A stretch of 64,000 nt of DNA from Pyxidicoccus sp. MSG2 (GCF_026626705.1 NZ_JAPNKC010000001.1:4216001-4280000), one strand, 5' to 3'. Positions 37,747-46,358 are shown, counted from the stretch's first letter. Numbers and translations: made by a program. The notes: generated by a model from the sequence alone, not told the origin.

Positions 37747-40275
37747 ATGACATCCACCGTTTCACCGATGGACGCTCTCCGGAAGAGCGTCACCGGCGCG
37801 GCCGCTCGAGCCCTGGGGCTCCTGACGGTCCTCGCCGCCAGCGCCGCCCACGCCAGCGAGGCGGACCTCGTCCTCCCCAACTTCGCCGAAGTCACCTTCT
37901 TCGGTGGCCTCAACGGCTATCAGCTGCTGCTGTCCGGCATCGCCGTGTGCGTCATCGGCCTGGTGTTCGGCTTCCTCCAGTACGCCAGCCTGCAGAAGAT
38001 GCCCGTCCACAAGGCGATGCTCGACATCTCCGAGCTCATCTACGAGACGTGCAAGACGTACCTCGCCACGCAGATGAAGTTCATCGGCATCCTGTGGGCC
38101 CTCATCGCGGTGGTGATGGTGGGCTACTTCGGGTTCCTGCGGCACATGGATGTGGGCCGGGTGGCCATCATCCTGGTCGCCAGCCTCGTCGGCATCGCCG
38201 GCTCGTGCGGCGTCGCCTGGTTCGGAATCCGCGTCAACACGTTCGCCAACAGCCGCACCGCCTTCGCGTCGCTGCGCGGCAAGCCCTACCCCACCTACGC
38301 CATTCCGCTCCAGGCCGGTATGTCCATCGGCATGGTGCTCATCAGCACCGAGCTCCTGCTGATGCTGGCCATCCTCCTCTTCATCCCGGCGGACTTCGCG
38401 GGCCCCTGCTTCATCGGCTTCGCCATCGGTGAGTCGCTCGGCGCGTCCGCGCTGCGCATCGCCGGCGGCATCTTCACCAAGATTGCCGACATCGGCTCCG
38501 ACCTGATGAAGATCGTCTTCAAGATCAAGGAAGACGACGCGCGCAACCCGGGCGTCATCGCCGACTGCACCGGCGACAACGCGGGCGACAGCGTCGGTCC
38601 CTCCGCGGACGGCTTCGAGACCTACGGCGTGACGGGCGTGGCGCTCATCACCTTCATCCTGCTGGCCGTCGAGGTGCCCTACCGCATCGAGCTGCTGGTC
38701 TGGATCTTCATGATGCGCATCGTGATGGTGCTCGCGTCCCTGGCGGCCTACGGCCTGAACAACGTGTACCAGGGTGGCAAGTACAAGAACGCGGACCACA
38801 TGAACTTCGAGCACCCGCTCACCGCGCTGGTGTGGGTGACGTCCATCATCTCCGTGGCCCTGACGTTCCTGGTCAGCTACCTGCTCATCCCGAACCTGGG
38901 CGGCGACAACACCCTGTGGTGGAAGCTGTCGGCCATCATCACCTGCGGCACCCTGGCCGGCGCCATCATCCCGGAGGCCATCAAGGCCTTCACCTCCACC
39001 GAGAGCCGCCACGTGCGCGAGGTCGTCACGGCCAGCCGCGAGGGTGGTGCGTCGCTCAACGTCATCTCCGGCCTGGTGGCGGGTAACTTCTCCGCTTACT
39101 GGATGGGCCTCATCATCGCCGCCCTGATGGGCCTGGCGTTCTGGTTCAGCGGCGCGGGCGTCGAGGGCCAGGGCGTGGGCCAGCTGATGCTCGCCGCGCC
39201 GGTGTTCGCCTTCGGCCTCGTGGCCTTCGGCTTCCTCGGCATGGGCCCTGTCACCATCGCCGTCGACTCCTACGGCCCGGTGACGGACAACGCGCAGAGC
39301 GTGTACGAGCTGTCCCTCATCGAGAACGTCCCCAACGTGAAGGAAGAGGTGAAGCGCGACTTCGGCTTCGACCTGGACTTCGAGAAGGGCAAGCAGTTCC
39401 TCGAGGAGAACGACGGCGCGGGCAACACCTTCAAGGCCACTGCCAAGCCGGTGCTCATCGGCACCGCCGTGGTGGGCGCCACGACGATGATCTTCTCCAT
39501 CATCGTGCTGCTGGTGGGCATCACCACCAACGCCGCGGGCGAGCAGATGCTCAACGCGGACAAGGCGCAGTTCCTGTCCCTGCTCCACGCCCCGTTCCTC
39601 CTGGGCCTCATCACCGGCGGCGCCATCATCTACTGGTTCTCCGGCGCGTCCATGCAGGCCGTGTCCACCGGCGCCTACCGCGCGGTGGAGTTCATCAAGG
39701 CCAACATCAAGCTGGAGGGCGTGGAGAAGGCCAGCGTGACGGACTCCAAGAAGGTCGTGGAGATCTGCACCCAGTACGCGCAGAAGGGCATGATCAACAT
39801 CTTCCTCGCGGTGTTCTTCAGCACCCTCGCCTTCGCCTGCCTCGAGCCGTACTTCTTCGTCGGCTACCTCATCTCCATCGCCATCTTCGGCCTGTACCAG
39901 GCCGTGTTCATGGCGAACGCGGGCGGCGCCTGGGACAACGCGAAGAAGCTGGTGGAGACGGAGCTGAAGGCCAAGGGCACGGAGCTGCACGCGGCCTGCG
40001 TCGTCGGCGACACCGTCGGCGACCCGTTCAAGGACACGTCCTCCGTGGCGCTCAACCCGGTCATCAAGTTCACCACCCTCTTCGGCCTGCTGGCCGTGGA
40101 GCTGGCGGTGGAGCTGAACACCACGGCCTCGGGCAAGCAGCTCACCACCATCCTCGCGGCGGTGTTCTTCGTGGCCTCGACGGTGTTCGTGTACCGCAGC
40201 TTCTACGGCATGCGCATCCAGAGCCCGGGCGGCACCTCGGACGTGAAGTCCGACGCCGCGGTGAAGACGGCCTGA
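37747..40275 (+). CDS. hppA: Membrane-bound proton-translocating pyrophosphatase
   Basis: Predicted 842 residues, about 16 helices, with an N-terminal signal-like segment. It couples hydrolysis of pyrophosphate to ion pumping. The catalytic motif DCTGDNAGDSVGPSADGFETYGVTG matches the family Asp-rich site in altered form, and the late motif GDTVGDPFKDTSSVALN is conserved. GNTFKATAKP has Lys at the position that marks potassium-independent enzymes. The ATG at 37747 is preceded by GAGGAG about 12 bases earlier. It is followed by a T-tailed terminator. No gene was found in the preceding 301 bp (37446-37746). Confidence 0.92.
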   Translation: MTSTVSPMDALRKSVTGAAARALGLLTVLAASAAHASEADLVLPNFAEVTFFGGLNGYQLLLSGIAVCVIGLVFGFLQYASLQKMPVHKAMLDISELIYETCKTYLATQMKFIGILWALIAVVMVGYFGFLRHMDVGRVAIILVASLVGIAGSCGVAWFGIRVNTFANSRTAFASLRGKPYPTYAIPLQAGMSIGMVLISTELLLMLAILLFIPADFAGPCFIGFAIGESLGASALRIAGGIFTKIADIGSDLMKIVFKIKEDDARNPGVIADCTGDNAGDSVGPSADGFETYGVTGVALITFILLAVEVPYRIELLVWIFMMRIVMVLASLAAYGLNNVYQGGKYKNADHMNFEHPLTALVWVTSIISVALTFLVSYLLIPNLGGDNTLWWKLSAIITCGTLAGAIIPEAIKAFTSTESRHVREVVTASREGGASLNVISGLVAGNFSAYWMGLIIAALMGLAFWFSGAGVEGQGVGQLMLAAPVFAFGLVAFGFLGMGPVTIAVDSYGPVTDNAQSVYELSLIENVPNVKEEVKRDFGFDLDFEKGKQFLEENDGAGNTFKATAKPVLIGTAVVGATTMIFSIIVLLVGITTNAAGEQMLNADKAQFLSLLHAPFLLGLITGGAIIYWFSGASMQAVSTGAYRAVEFIKANIKLEGVEKASVTDSKKVVEICTQYAQKGMINIFLAVFFSTLAFACLEPYFFVGYLISIAIFGLYQAVFMANAGGAWDNAKKLVETELKAKGTELHAACVVGDTVGDPFKDTSSVALNPVIKFTTLFGLLAVELAVELNTTASGKQLTTILAAVFFVASTVFVYRSFYGMRIQSPGGTSDVKSDAAVKTA

Positions 40276-40308
40276 GCGCCGCCCTTCACGCCTCGCTGAA
40301 GTGACATG

Positions 40309-40348
40309 AGCGGCAGGGTGCCCCCGGGTGCCCTGCCGCTTTGCTTTT
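40309..40348 (+). terminator. Rho-independent terminator of the pyrophosphatase gene
   Basis: AGCGGCAGGG (40309-40318) and CCCTGCCGCT (40331-40340) form a perfect 10-bp stem followed by TTGCTTTT. Confidence 0.85.
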
Positions 40349-40352
40349 CAGG

Positions 40353-40673
40353 TCAGCCGGTGACGCGGAAGGCGGGCGGGTCGATGCGCGTCGAGCGGCA
40401 CTGGGGGCAGGCCCCCGGCCGGGTGAAGCGCTTGCGGTCCTTGAAGGCGAAGCCGCACTGGATGCAGCTGGCGGGCACCACCTCCAGCCGCAGCCCCTGC
40501 GCCTTGAGGGACTTCTCCAGATGGACCAGGTGGTCGGCGACGTCCTTCTCGGAGATGCCGACCAGGCTGGAGAGGTCCTTCGCGGTGAGGCCGTGCTCGG
40601 GCGCCGAGGACAGCGCCGCCTCCAGCGCGCTGCGCACCGTGCTGCCGCGCGCGGGAGGGACGGGGGCGCTCAC
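40353..40673 (-). CDS. HTH protein fused to a zinc ribbon
   Basis: Predicted 106 residues from GTG at 40673, which overlaps the TGA of the upstream membrane-protein gene (GTGA). A winged helix (about 10-60; VRSALEAALSSAPEHGLTAKDLSSLVGISEKDVADHLVHLEKSL) is followed by a zinc ribbon with CIQCGF and CPQCRS. This combination resembles COG3357, predicted regulators best known in archaea. An open frame back to 40733 overlaps the upstream gene and is less likely. Probably DNA-binding; target unknown. Confidence 0.8.
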   Translation of the reverse strand: MSAPVPPARGSTVRSALEAALSSAPEHGLTAKDLSSLVGISEKDVADHLVHLEKSLKAQGLRLEVVPASCIQCGFAFKDRKRFTRPGACPQCRSTRIDPPAFRVTG

Positions 40674-41224
40674 GCGCCAATCCCCTCCGGGTCCGTCATC
40701 AACTCGCCACCCAGGTGCATGCCCGTCTGGCACCGGTAGTCCGTCACCAGCGAGGCCAGAATCGTGGACAGGCCCACGATGACGTGGAGGGCCGCGGCCA
40801 CGGGGCTGCGCCGCGCGTAGCCCAGCACGAAGGGCGCGAGGATGGCGGCCGCGCCGTAGGCGTAGTCCGCGATTTCGTGCGCTTCGATGGGGATGAGTTT
40901 GGTGAGACTCATGCGGTAGTCGGTGAGCAGCGACACGCCGATGACGGAGGAGCCCAGCGCCAGCCCCGCCGCCTTCGCCACCGGGTCATCCGACAGCAGG
41001 CCCGCGAGCGCCATGGCGGTGCCGCCCTTGTAGTCCATGAGCGAGTGCACGTCCTGCGGTATCCACCGGCGCAGGGGCAGCCGGTCGAACAGCGGGCGCG
41101 AGAGGATTCCCGCCGCGGCGCTCTTGTCCAACGCGCGGTGCACCACGCGGCGCAGGCCGGTGTCCGGCCCCAGGGCCGGCGGGGTGAGGGAGGTGGGGAG
41201 GTGGGGAATCTGTGGCTCGGCCAT
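40670..41224 (-). CDS. Multi-helix membrane protein of unknown function
   Basis: Predicted 184 residues from MAEPQIPHLP with AAGGAGC seven bases upstream. The hydrophilic N-terminal 60 residues precede about four membrane helices (GGTAMALAGLLSDD; AAGLALGSSVIGVSLLTDY; HEIADYAYGAAAILAPFVLGY; ALHVIVGLSTILASLVTDY). Conserved-looking HSLMDY and EAHEIADY lie at helix edges. It is co-transcribed and coupled with the HTH/zinc-ribbon gene, which may respond to it. The long open frame extending upstream to 41737 is not credible. Confidence 0.75.
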   Translation of the reverse strand: MAEPQIPHLPTSLTPPALGPDTGLRRVVHRALDKSAAAGILSRPLFDRLPLRRWIPQDVHSLMDYKGGTAMALAGLLSDDPVAKAAGLALGSSVIGVSLLTDYRMSLTKLIPIEAHEIADYAYGAAAILAPFVLGYARRSPVAAALHVIVGLSTILASLVTDYRCQTGMHLGGELMTDPEGIGA

Positions 41225-41489
41225 GGCGGCGCTCCTTCCGGACATCCGTTCGTGAAGCTGCCGCCAAGGTAGGCACGCGGCCCCCGACGCAGGGCGCCAG
41301 AACCCTCGCCTGCCCGGACTCCGGGGGCGGGAAACCCTCCACCCCCAGCCTTCCCGCCCGGTCAGCGAGCAGGGGGGCTTCCACTCGGCCGCCCGCCCCG
41401 GGCAGACTAGGGGCCGCAGTAGGGGCCTTCGGTTTCTCAGAGGGCGAAACGCCGCGGCGCGAGCCGCCTGAAACGAGAGAACGCGATTC

Positions 41490-41693
41490 ATGGCAACTGG
41501 TACCGTCAAGTGGTTCAACGATGCGAAGGGCTTTGGTTTCATCGTGCAGGACGGCGGCGGTGAGGACGTGTTCGTCCACCACTCCGCCATCAACATGGAC
41601 GGCTTCCGCACCCTGGCCGAAGGCCAGAAGGTGGAGTTCGAGGTCGGCCGCGGCCCCAAGGGCCTGCAGGCGCAGAACGTTCGCGCCGCCTGA
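41490..41693 (+). CDS. Cold shock protein (CSD family)
   Basis: Predicted 67 residues, the usual length. RNP1 (KGFGFIVQD) and RNP2 (DVFVHHSAI) motifs are intact, with GTVKWFNDA at the start. It is a single-stranded nucleic acid chaperone that melts RNA structures. The upstream 265 bp contain a possible structured leader and no gene; a T-tailed hairpin follows, so it is a stand-alone transcript. Family members are common as several copies in myxobacteria. Confidence 0.96.
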   Translation: MATGTVKWFNDAKGFGFIVQDGGGEDVFVHHSAINMDGFRTLAEGQKVEFEVGRGPKGLQAQNVRAA

Positions 41694-41718
41694 GCTGAGC
41701 CGTCTGTAGACGTCACGG

Positions 41719-41758
41719 AAGCCCGGTCTCGTCGCACGCGAGGTCGGGCTTTCTCTTT
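41719..41758 (+). terminator. Terminator of the cold shock gene
   Basis: AAGCCCG (41719-41725) pairs with CGGGCTT (41745-41751), with further pairing inside the loop, followed by TCTCTTT. Confidence 0.75.
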
Positions 41759-41794
41759 GCGGGCGACGGGTGCCTCTTGAGAGGCTTACGGCCC

Positions 41795-42361
41795 ATGCGC
41801 CTGCCCCGCCTTCCCCGAGTCATCGGCTTCGACGATGGGCCCTTCTCGCGCCGCCCCGGCGTCGCCGTGCCGCTGGCAGGCGTGGTGTGCGGCGGCACGC
41901 GCTTCGAGGGGCTCGTCTGGGGGCGCGTGCGGCGCGACGGCTGGAATGCCACGCGCGAGGTGTGCCGGCTGCTGGAGGGCGGCAAGTTCCTGCCCCAGCT
42001 CCACCTGGTGCTGCTGGACGGCATCGCCTTCGGCGGCTTCAACGTGGTGGACCTGCCGGAATTGGCGGCGCGGCTGAAGAAGCCCTGCGTGGCGGTGATG
42101 CGGCGGCCGCCGGACCTGGACGCGGTGGAGCGCGCGCTGCGGCGCCTGCCCCGCGCGGACGAGCGCTGGGCGAAGCTGAAGCGCGCGGGCCCCATCCACC
42201 AATTGGGAGGCTTCACCTTCCAGGTCCAGGGCGCACAACCCGCCGAGGTGGCCGAGGCCCTCACCCGCGTGACGGACCGGGGCCGCGTGCCCGAGGCGCT
42301 GCGGCTGGCGCACCTCATCGGCTCGGCTGTCGTGACGGGTGAGAGCGGGCAGCGGGCGTAG
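41795..42361 (+). CDS. DUF99 family protein
   Basis: Predicted 188 residues from MRLPRLPRVIGFDDGPF. The opening GFDDGPF, then PLAGVVCGGTRFEGLVWGRVRRDGWNAT, LVLLDGIAFGGFNVVDLPEL and PCVAVMRRPPDLDAVERAL, match DUF99 (COG1628), a family related in fold to endonuclease V but of unproven activity. It is mostly known from archaea. The conserved Asp-rich start and LDGIAFGGFN could form a nuclease-like site. It lies about 35 bp beyond the cold shock terminator. Confidence 0.82.
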   Translation: MRLPRLPRVIGFDDGPFSRRPGVAVPLAGVVCGGTRFEGLVWGRVRRDGWNATREVCRLLEGGKFLPQLHLVLLDGIAFGGFNVVDLPELAARLKKPCVAVMRRPPDLDAVERALRRLPRADERWAKLKRAGPIHQLGGFTFQVQGAQPAEVAEALTRVTDRGRVPEALRLAHLIGSAVVTGESGQRA

Positions 42362-42528
42362 GAGCCGGGCCTACCCCCCGCATCGGGTGCCACGCGAGGA
42401 TTGCACCCGCGCGGGACGCGACTGCGCAATCCATTCCCACAATTCCAGCCGGGCCAGAGCGTCCGGGGGTGGCGTGCGTTTCAATGTCTATCTTTGTTAA
42501 TCTTTGCCCTCGTGGGGAGGGCGCACGC

Positions 42529-42957
42529 ATGTTCGAAGTCACCAATGACGCGAATCGCCGTACCGTCACCGTCCGCTTGAGCGGGTTCGTCCGGCCGAAC
42601 GAGATGAAGGACTTCGCCGCGGCCTACAAGACCGCGACGGACACCTACGGAGGAGGCAGGCACCTGGTGCTGGCGGACATGCGCGGACTGCGAACGCTGG
42701 AGCCGGAGTCGGCGGCCCTCTTCGGCGAGGTGGTGGCGTATGGCCGGCAGAAGGGCTGCCTGATGTGCGCGCACGTGTCGGACTCCACCATCTCCCGTCT
42801 GCAGACGGCCCGGGTGGCGTCCGAGGCCGCGCCCGGCGACGACATCACCATCGACTGCGTGTCGCTGGACGAGGCGCACACGCAACTGGCGAAGGCGCGC
42901 GCGAAGCACTTCCTCGGCGCGGAGCCGGTGCCGATGGCGCGGGCGGCCGGACGCTGA
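42529..42957 (+). CDS. STAS-like small protein
   Basis: Predicted 142 residues from MFEVTNDANRR; GGGGAGG nine bases upstream supports this start over an earlier in-frame ATG. The layout (TVTVRLSGFVRPNEMKDFAAAYKTA; HLVLADMRGLRTLEPESAALFGEVVAYGRQKGC; SRLQTARVASEA) resembles STAS/anti-anti-sigma-like folds, with LADMRG in place of the usual LDxS motif. No phosphorylatable Ser is in the usual place. It may be a non-phosphorylated binding module. Isolated gene; function unknown. Confidence 0.7.
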   Translation: MFEVTNDANRRTVTVRLSGFVRPNEMKDFAAAYKTATDTYGGGRHLVLADMRGLRTLEPESAALFGEVVAYGRQKGCLMCAHVSDSTISRLQTARVASEAAPGDDITIDCVSLDEAHTQLAKARAKHFLGAEPVPMARAAGR

Positions 42958-42965
42958 GGGCGGCC

Positions 42966-43024
42966 GGGCCCCAAGGGCCCACTCCCGCCGGACCTGAGGC
43001 ACGGCGCCAGCAGTGCGGGCGCCG
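42966..43024. terminator. Hairpins between convergent STAS-like and Nudix genes
   Basis: GGGCCC (42966-42971) pairs with GGGCCC (42975-42980), and CGGCGCC (43002-43008) with GGCGCCG (43018-43024). Together they may end transcripts from both sides. No T-run. Confidence 0.35.
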
Positions 43025-43035
43025 CGCGTGGTGCT

Positions 43036-43584
43036 TCAGCCCCGGCGGCGCTTCGCGTCTTCCAGGTAGGCGCGCACGAGCGCCGAGAGGTTCAACCGCA
43101 GGGCCGTGTCCAGGTCGATGAACGCGGCCCACGTCACCTCGCGGCGGTCGATGGTGACTGTCGGCTCTGCGTCCACGTCCACCTCGACGAAGGTGACGTG
43201 GTCGTCCTTGTTCTCCTCCGAGCCCACCGTCTCGAAGACGGTGCGCAGGACGGAGGGCGCCATGGCCACGCCCACCTCCTCGCGCAACTCACGCGCGCCG
43301 CACTCGGGGGCGGACTCGCCCGGGTGGTAGCCGCCGCCCGGCATGCTGAGGCGGTGCTTGTAGGAGTTCTGCAGCAGCAGCACGCGCCCCGCGTGCCACA
43401 CGCCCACGAAGACGCCGCGCGTCCGGGGGCGGCGCACGAACCAGTACACACACGCCAGCGCATACGCGCCCCGGTACGCCGTGCGGGCGAGCGGGTCCAC
43501 CCACCGGTTCAGCCCCTCGCCACGGGGCACGTCGGTCTCATGCACGGGGCGCTGCTCGGGCGACTGGGCCATGTCTCGCATCAT
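43036..43584 (-). CDS. Nudix hydrolase
   Basis: Predicted 182 residues. The Nudix box is complete (GGGYHPGESAPECGARELREEVGV), so the enzyme should cleave a nucleoside diphosphate linked to another group, with Mg2+. An unusual N-terminal segment of about 50 residues has a hydrophobic stretch (YRGAYALACVYWFV) before the Nudix fold. Possible starts are 43584, 43581 and 43572; none has a clear ribosome-binding site. Substrate unknown. Confidence 0.87.
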   Translation of the reverse strand: MMRDMAQSPEQRPVHETDVPRGEGLNRWVDPLARTAYRGAYALACVYWFVRRPRTRGVFVGVWHAGRVLLLQNSYKHRLSMPGGGYHPGESAPECGARELREEVGVAMAPSVLRTVFETVGSEENKDDHVTFVEVDVDAEPTVTIDRREVTWAAFIDLDTALRLNLSALVRAYLEDAKRRRG

Positions 43585-43656
43585 GGAGGACAGCCGGCCC
43601 CGTGTCCCGCGAGGTACGGGCACGGCGTGGGCAGGTGTTCGCTTCAGCCCGGCGCC

Positions 43657-44205
43657 TCAGGACCCACGCCAGTTGAGCCGGTAGGTGACGTGGTCGTCGT
43701 TGAAGTCGCGCACCCGCACCTCCGGCTGCCGGGCGCCCACCGCGCGCAGGCCGGCCAGCAGCGCGCCCCGGGTGAAGTAGCGGATGGTCCCCGCCTCGTT
43801 CATCCAGAGGTCCACCTCCGTGGGGGACACGTCCTCCAGCCGCACCTCGGTGTAGTTGTTCCCCGAGCGGAACATCTGCCGTGCCCGGCTCACGCCACGC
43901 CGAGGCCCCAGCAACTGGATGACGCCAAAGGCCGCGCGCCCCAGCACCGTCTCGCGGTAGCCGTCCACCATCCGCTCGCCGAGCAGGCCGTAGCCCACGT
44001 CGTCCGGCACGTCCGGGTGCAGCTCACGCGCGGCCACCCGCACCGCGGAGCACCAGGTGTCGAAGCCGTAGGCGGGCTGGAGCTTTCGCTCCAGGTCCAC
44101 GCCCACCTCCTTCAAGCGCTCCCGGAGGGTGGGGGTGACGCGCCCCACCAGACCTCTCACGAAGAGGCCCTCCAAGGTGTGCTCGAAGACCAGCTTCTCC
44201 GGCAT
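43657..44205 (-). CDS. DUF2378 family protein (myxobacterial paralogous family)
   Basis: Predicted 182 residues. The family pattern is clear: LVFEHTLEGLFVRGL..RLKEVGVDLERKLQPAYGFDTWCSAVRVAAREL..GERMVDGYRETVLGRAAFGVIQLLGPRRG..RSGNNYTEVRLEDVSPTEVDLWMNE. DUF2378 (TIGR02265) is expanded in Myxococcus and has no proven function. It lies divergent, 55 bp from the next gene, suggesting a shared short promoter region. Assignment is strong; role unknown. Confidence 0.88.
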   Translation of the reverse strand: MPEKLVFEHTLEGLFVRGLVGRVTPTLRERLKEVGVDLERKLQPAYGFDTWCSAVRVAARELHPDVPDDVGYGLLGERMVDGYRETVLGRAAFGVIQLLGPRRGVSRARQMFRSGNNYTEVRLEDVSPTEVDLWMNEAGTIRYFTRGALLAGLRAVGARQPEVRVRDFNDDHVTYRLNWRGS

Positions 44206-44260
44206 GCTCCAAGTCTACCCCGGTCCAGTTAGGATTGTGTGGGGAGGGGGAACGAATCCC

Positions 44261-45013
44261 ATGGGACTGCAAAGACAACTGGCCATCATGGCCATGAACG
44301 CCACGCCGCTGCCGGGGAAGACGAACTTCCTGGAGGAGGTGGGCCTCGGCACGCCGGTGCCAGCCATTCCGGGCTCGATTGGCGCGGTGGCGCACGAGCC
44401 CTTCCTGGCGTTCGACACGAAGCGGCTGATGGATGTGCTGGTGGCCTTCACCATCGGCGACTTCCCGTCGGGCGTGGGGTGCTCGGAGTACTTCAACCCG
44501 AACAGCCCCTGGTACAACGTCTTCTACGGCGCCTACGGCGTGCGCTCGTACAAGCGCAACGGGAGCCCGTGGGGCTTCAAGCGCGACGGCCGCCCGGACG
44601 TGGACGAGATGCTGGAGGTGCCGCAGCTCGACTACAACTTCCTCACGGCGGGGGAACTGGGGTGTCCCGCCTCGAGGATGTGCTTCGAGGTGCTGGAGGT
44701 GGCGCCGGGCCGCGAGGGCCCGTGGCACACGGCGGACGTGGCCTGCCTCATCCCCAGCGGACTGCACCGGGTGGAGGACGCCGAGGCGCCGGACCTGACG
44801 TACTACGCAGTGTTCGGCGTGCCGGAGGAGGACTACCTCGCCGGAGGGCGCGAGAGCTACGAGCCGGTGCGCATGCGCGGGCGCATGTACTGGCGCCCCG
44901 TGGCCGAGCGCCTCACGCTCGTCTGGGGAGGGCTGTGCCCGGACACGCCCGACGGCCAGCGCCTCATGCACACCATCATCGACGCGATGACGCCGCTGTA
45001 CGCGGTGAAGTGA
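44261..45013 (+). CDS. Unknown cytosolic protein, 250 residues
   Basis: Start MGLQRQLAIMAMN has GGGGAGGGGG upstream. No signal or membrane helix. It has aromatic-rich patches (FNPNSPWYNVFYGAYGVRSYKRNGSPWGFKRDG; LDYNFLTAGELGCPASRMCFEVLEV; RMYWRPVAERLTLVWGGLCPD). I do not recognise the family. It is divergent from the DUF2378 gene and 31 bp ahead of a lipoprotein gene of different composition. Confidence 0.75.
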   Translation: MGLQRQLAIMAMNATPLPGKTNFLEEVGLGTPVPAIPGSIGAVAHEPFLAFDTKRLMDVLVAFTIGDFPSGVGCSEYFNPNSPWYNVFYGAYGVRSYKRNGSPWGFKRDGRPDVDEMLEVPQLDYNFLTAGELGCPASRMCFEVLEVAPGREGPWHTADVACLIPSGLHRVEDAEAPDLTYYAVFGVPEEDYLAGGRESYEPVRMRGRMYWRPVAERLTLVWGGLCPDTPDGQRLMHTIIDAMTPLYAVK

Positions 45014-45044
45014 GGCGCCTCCCATCGTGGGATTGGAGATGTCC

Positions 45045-45791
45045 ATGAAGCATGTGGTTCCGCTCCTGCTTCTCACCGGAGGGTGTGCGGCCCTGCCTCC
45101 GCCCAACACCACTGCGCAGGACGCAACCATTACAAAGGGGCCATGGTCAGAGGTTCCCGCTGTCGAAATGACCGTGGGAGACAGCTCCATTCCCATCGCG
45201 CTGCTGCGTGACGTGGCGGACGCGCTTCTCAAGCGCCCTGGCGCCAGGGTGTGTGACCCACTGACGCAGCGGCCCATCGCAGGGCTTTCCACGGAGTATT
45301 GCTCGACTGTCTACGTCGCGGGAGACCACGGCTCACTGTCCTGGCGGGTGAGCGAACCCGTCAGCAGCGACCACAGTTCATGCACCCCGTTCTTCGAGGT
45401 GAAGGATGAGGACCATCCCACTTCGAAGGTATGGGTGGTGGGGTACGTCCACAACCATCCGTGTGGCGCGCCACCGTCATCGAACGACCTCGCGGCCTGG
45501 CCGACGGACGTTTTCAAACCCTATGTCGCCATGGCCTCGGTTCGACTGATACCTGGCAACCCGGCGCCAGCCCTTTACGGCAACACGGCCATTGAAATGG
45601 CCTCGGCCATCGTCGCGGAGCGGCAGGACGGCACCCGCCTCTTCCTGCGCTACTTTCCAACGGGCGAGGTGCAACAGTGGAGCAATGCCAGGGACAGGTG
45701 GGTCACTCTCGGGACCTGCGCCCCTCGCAGTAACAGCCGGAGTCGAACGCCGCGCTGCAGTACCGAACCTCTACCGTTGTTGAGGGAGTAG
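45045..45791 (+). CDS. Lipoprotein with JAB/MPN-like metalloprotease motif
   Basis: Predicted 248 residues from MKHVVPLLLL (GGAG six bases upstream); lipobox LLTGGC with Cys14. The stretch VVGYVHNHPCGAPPSSNDLAAW contains His136-x-His138-Pro, Ser146 and Asp148, as in the zinc site of JAB/JAMM proteins and RadC, but the His-to-Asp spacing is one residue shorter than the classical ten. A lipid-anchored JAB-type isopeptidase or peptidase would be unusual. GC and codon use are lower than in neighbours. It is followed by a second lipoprotein 9 bp downstream. Confidence 0.75.
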   Translation: MKHVVPLLLLTGGCAALPPPNTTAQDATITKGPWSEVPAVEMTVGDSSIPIALLRDVADALLKRPGARVCDPLTQRPIAGLSTEYCSTVYVAGDHGSLSWRVSEPVSSDHSSCTPFFEVKDEDHPTSKVWVVGYVHNHPCGAPPSSNDLAAWPTDVFKPYVAMASVRLIPGNPAPALYGNTAIEMASAIVAERQDGTRLFLRYFPTGEVQQWSNARDRWVTLGTCAPRSNSRSRTPRCSTEPLPLLRE

Positions 45792-45800
45792 GCAACTGAC

Positions 45801-46358
45801 ATGCGGCGACAGAAAGCGCTGGCGCTCCTCATCACCGGAACGCTCACGGGATGCCACCTGCACTCCTCGAGCCGAAGGCAGATTGAGTGGCCCGACGAGA
45901 CTTCGACGCAGCTCGTTGCCCCATCCATGGAGGCGGGGGCCGCGCTCGCGGCAGCAGCCGCCATCCGCGAGCTACTCAAGACCAACAAAGACCCACGCCT
46001 CTTCAGGGGCTGTTCCAGTCCCGAGCAGGGCTTGAATGCCGTCGTCTTCAAGCACCCGGCATCAGGCCTGTACTTCGTCGTCCTCGAGCAACGCTTCGAC
46101 CGATGCGGCGGCTCGAGCGGACGGGTACTCGACTGGTGGTACGAGTACGCGGTCACGCCTCAAGGTGAAGTGGTCGCGGAGGCGCCAGCGGGAGAAGGAG
46201 AGGCTCCAGCGCCATCAAGCCCTCCGAGCCCAACACCTCCCGAGCAGGCACCATCTCAGCCCCCGGGAACCGAAAGCGAGACGCCGGCACCCGCACAGGA
46301 ACCAGCGCCTCTTCCCGCCCCTGCGCCTCAGCCCCAGAGCTCCGAACCAGCCCCCTGA
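45801..46358 (+). CDS. Lipoprotein with Pro/Glu-rich tail
   Basis: Predicted 185 residues. The lipobox is at LITGTLTGCHLH. A short globular part (about 40-120; AALAAAAAIRELLKTNKDPRLFRGC..GLYFVVLEQRFDRCGGSSGRVLDWWYEY) precedes a tail of about 60 residues rich in Pro, Ala, Glu and Ser. Nine bases separate it from the JAB-like lipoprotein, so they are likely one operon of the same unusual lower-GC segment. Function unknown. Confidence 0.78.
   Translation: MRRQKALALLITGTLTGCHLHSSSRRQIEWPDETSTQLVAPSMEAGAALAAAAAIRELLKTNKDPRLFRGCSSPEQGLNAVVFKHPASGLYFVVLEQRFDRCGGSSGRVLDWWYEYAVTPQGEVVAEAPAGEGEAPAPSSPPSPTPPEQAPSQPPGTESETPAPAQEPAPLPAPAPQPQSSEPAP

Noticed and set aside
37762..39990. Minus-strand open frame of 742 codons opposite hppA
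   Set aside because: Shadow of a highly GC-biased membrane protein gene; composition is Asp/His/Glu-rich and not protein-like.
41225..41737. Upstream extension of the membrane protein at 40670
   Set aside because: It would run through the cold shock gene and has no sensible signal; MAEPQIP has a good ribosome-binding site.
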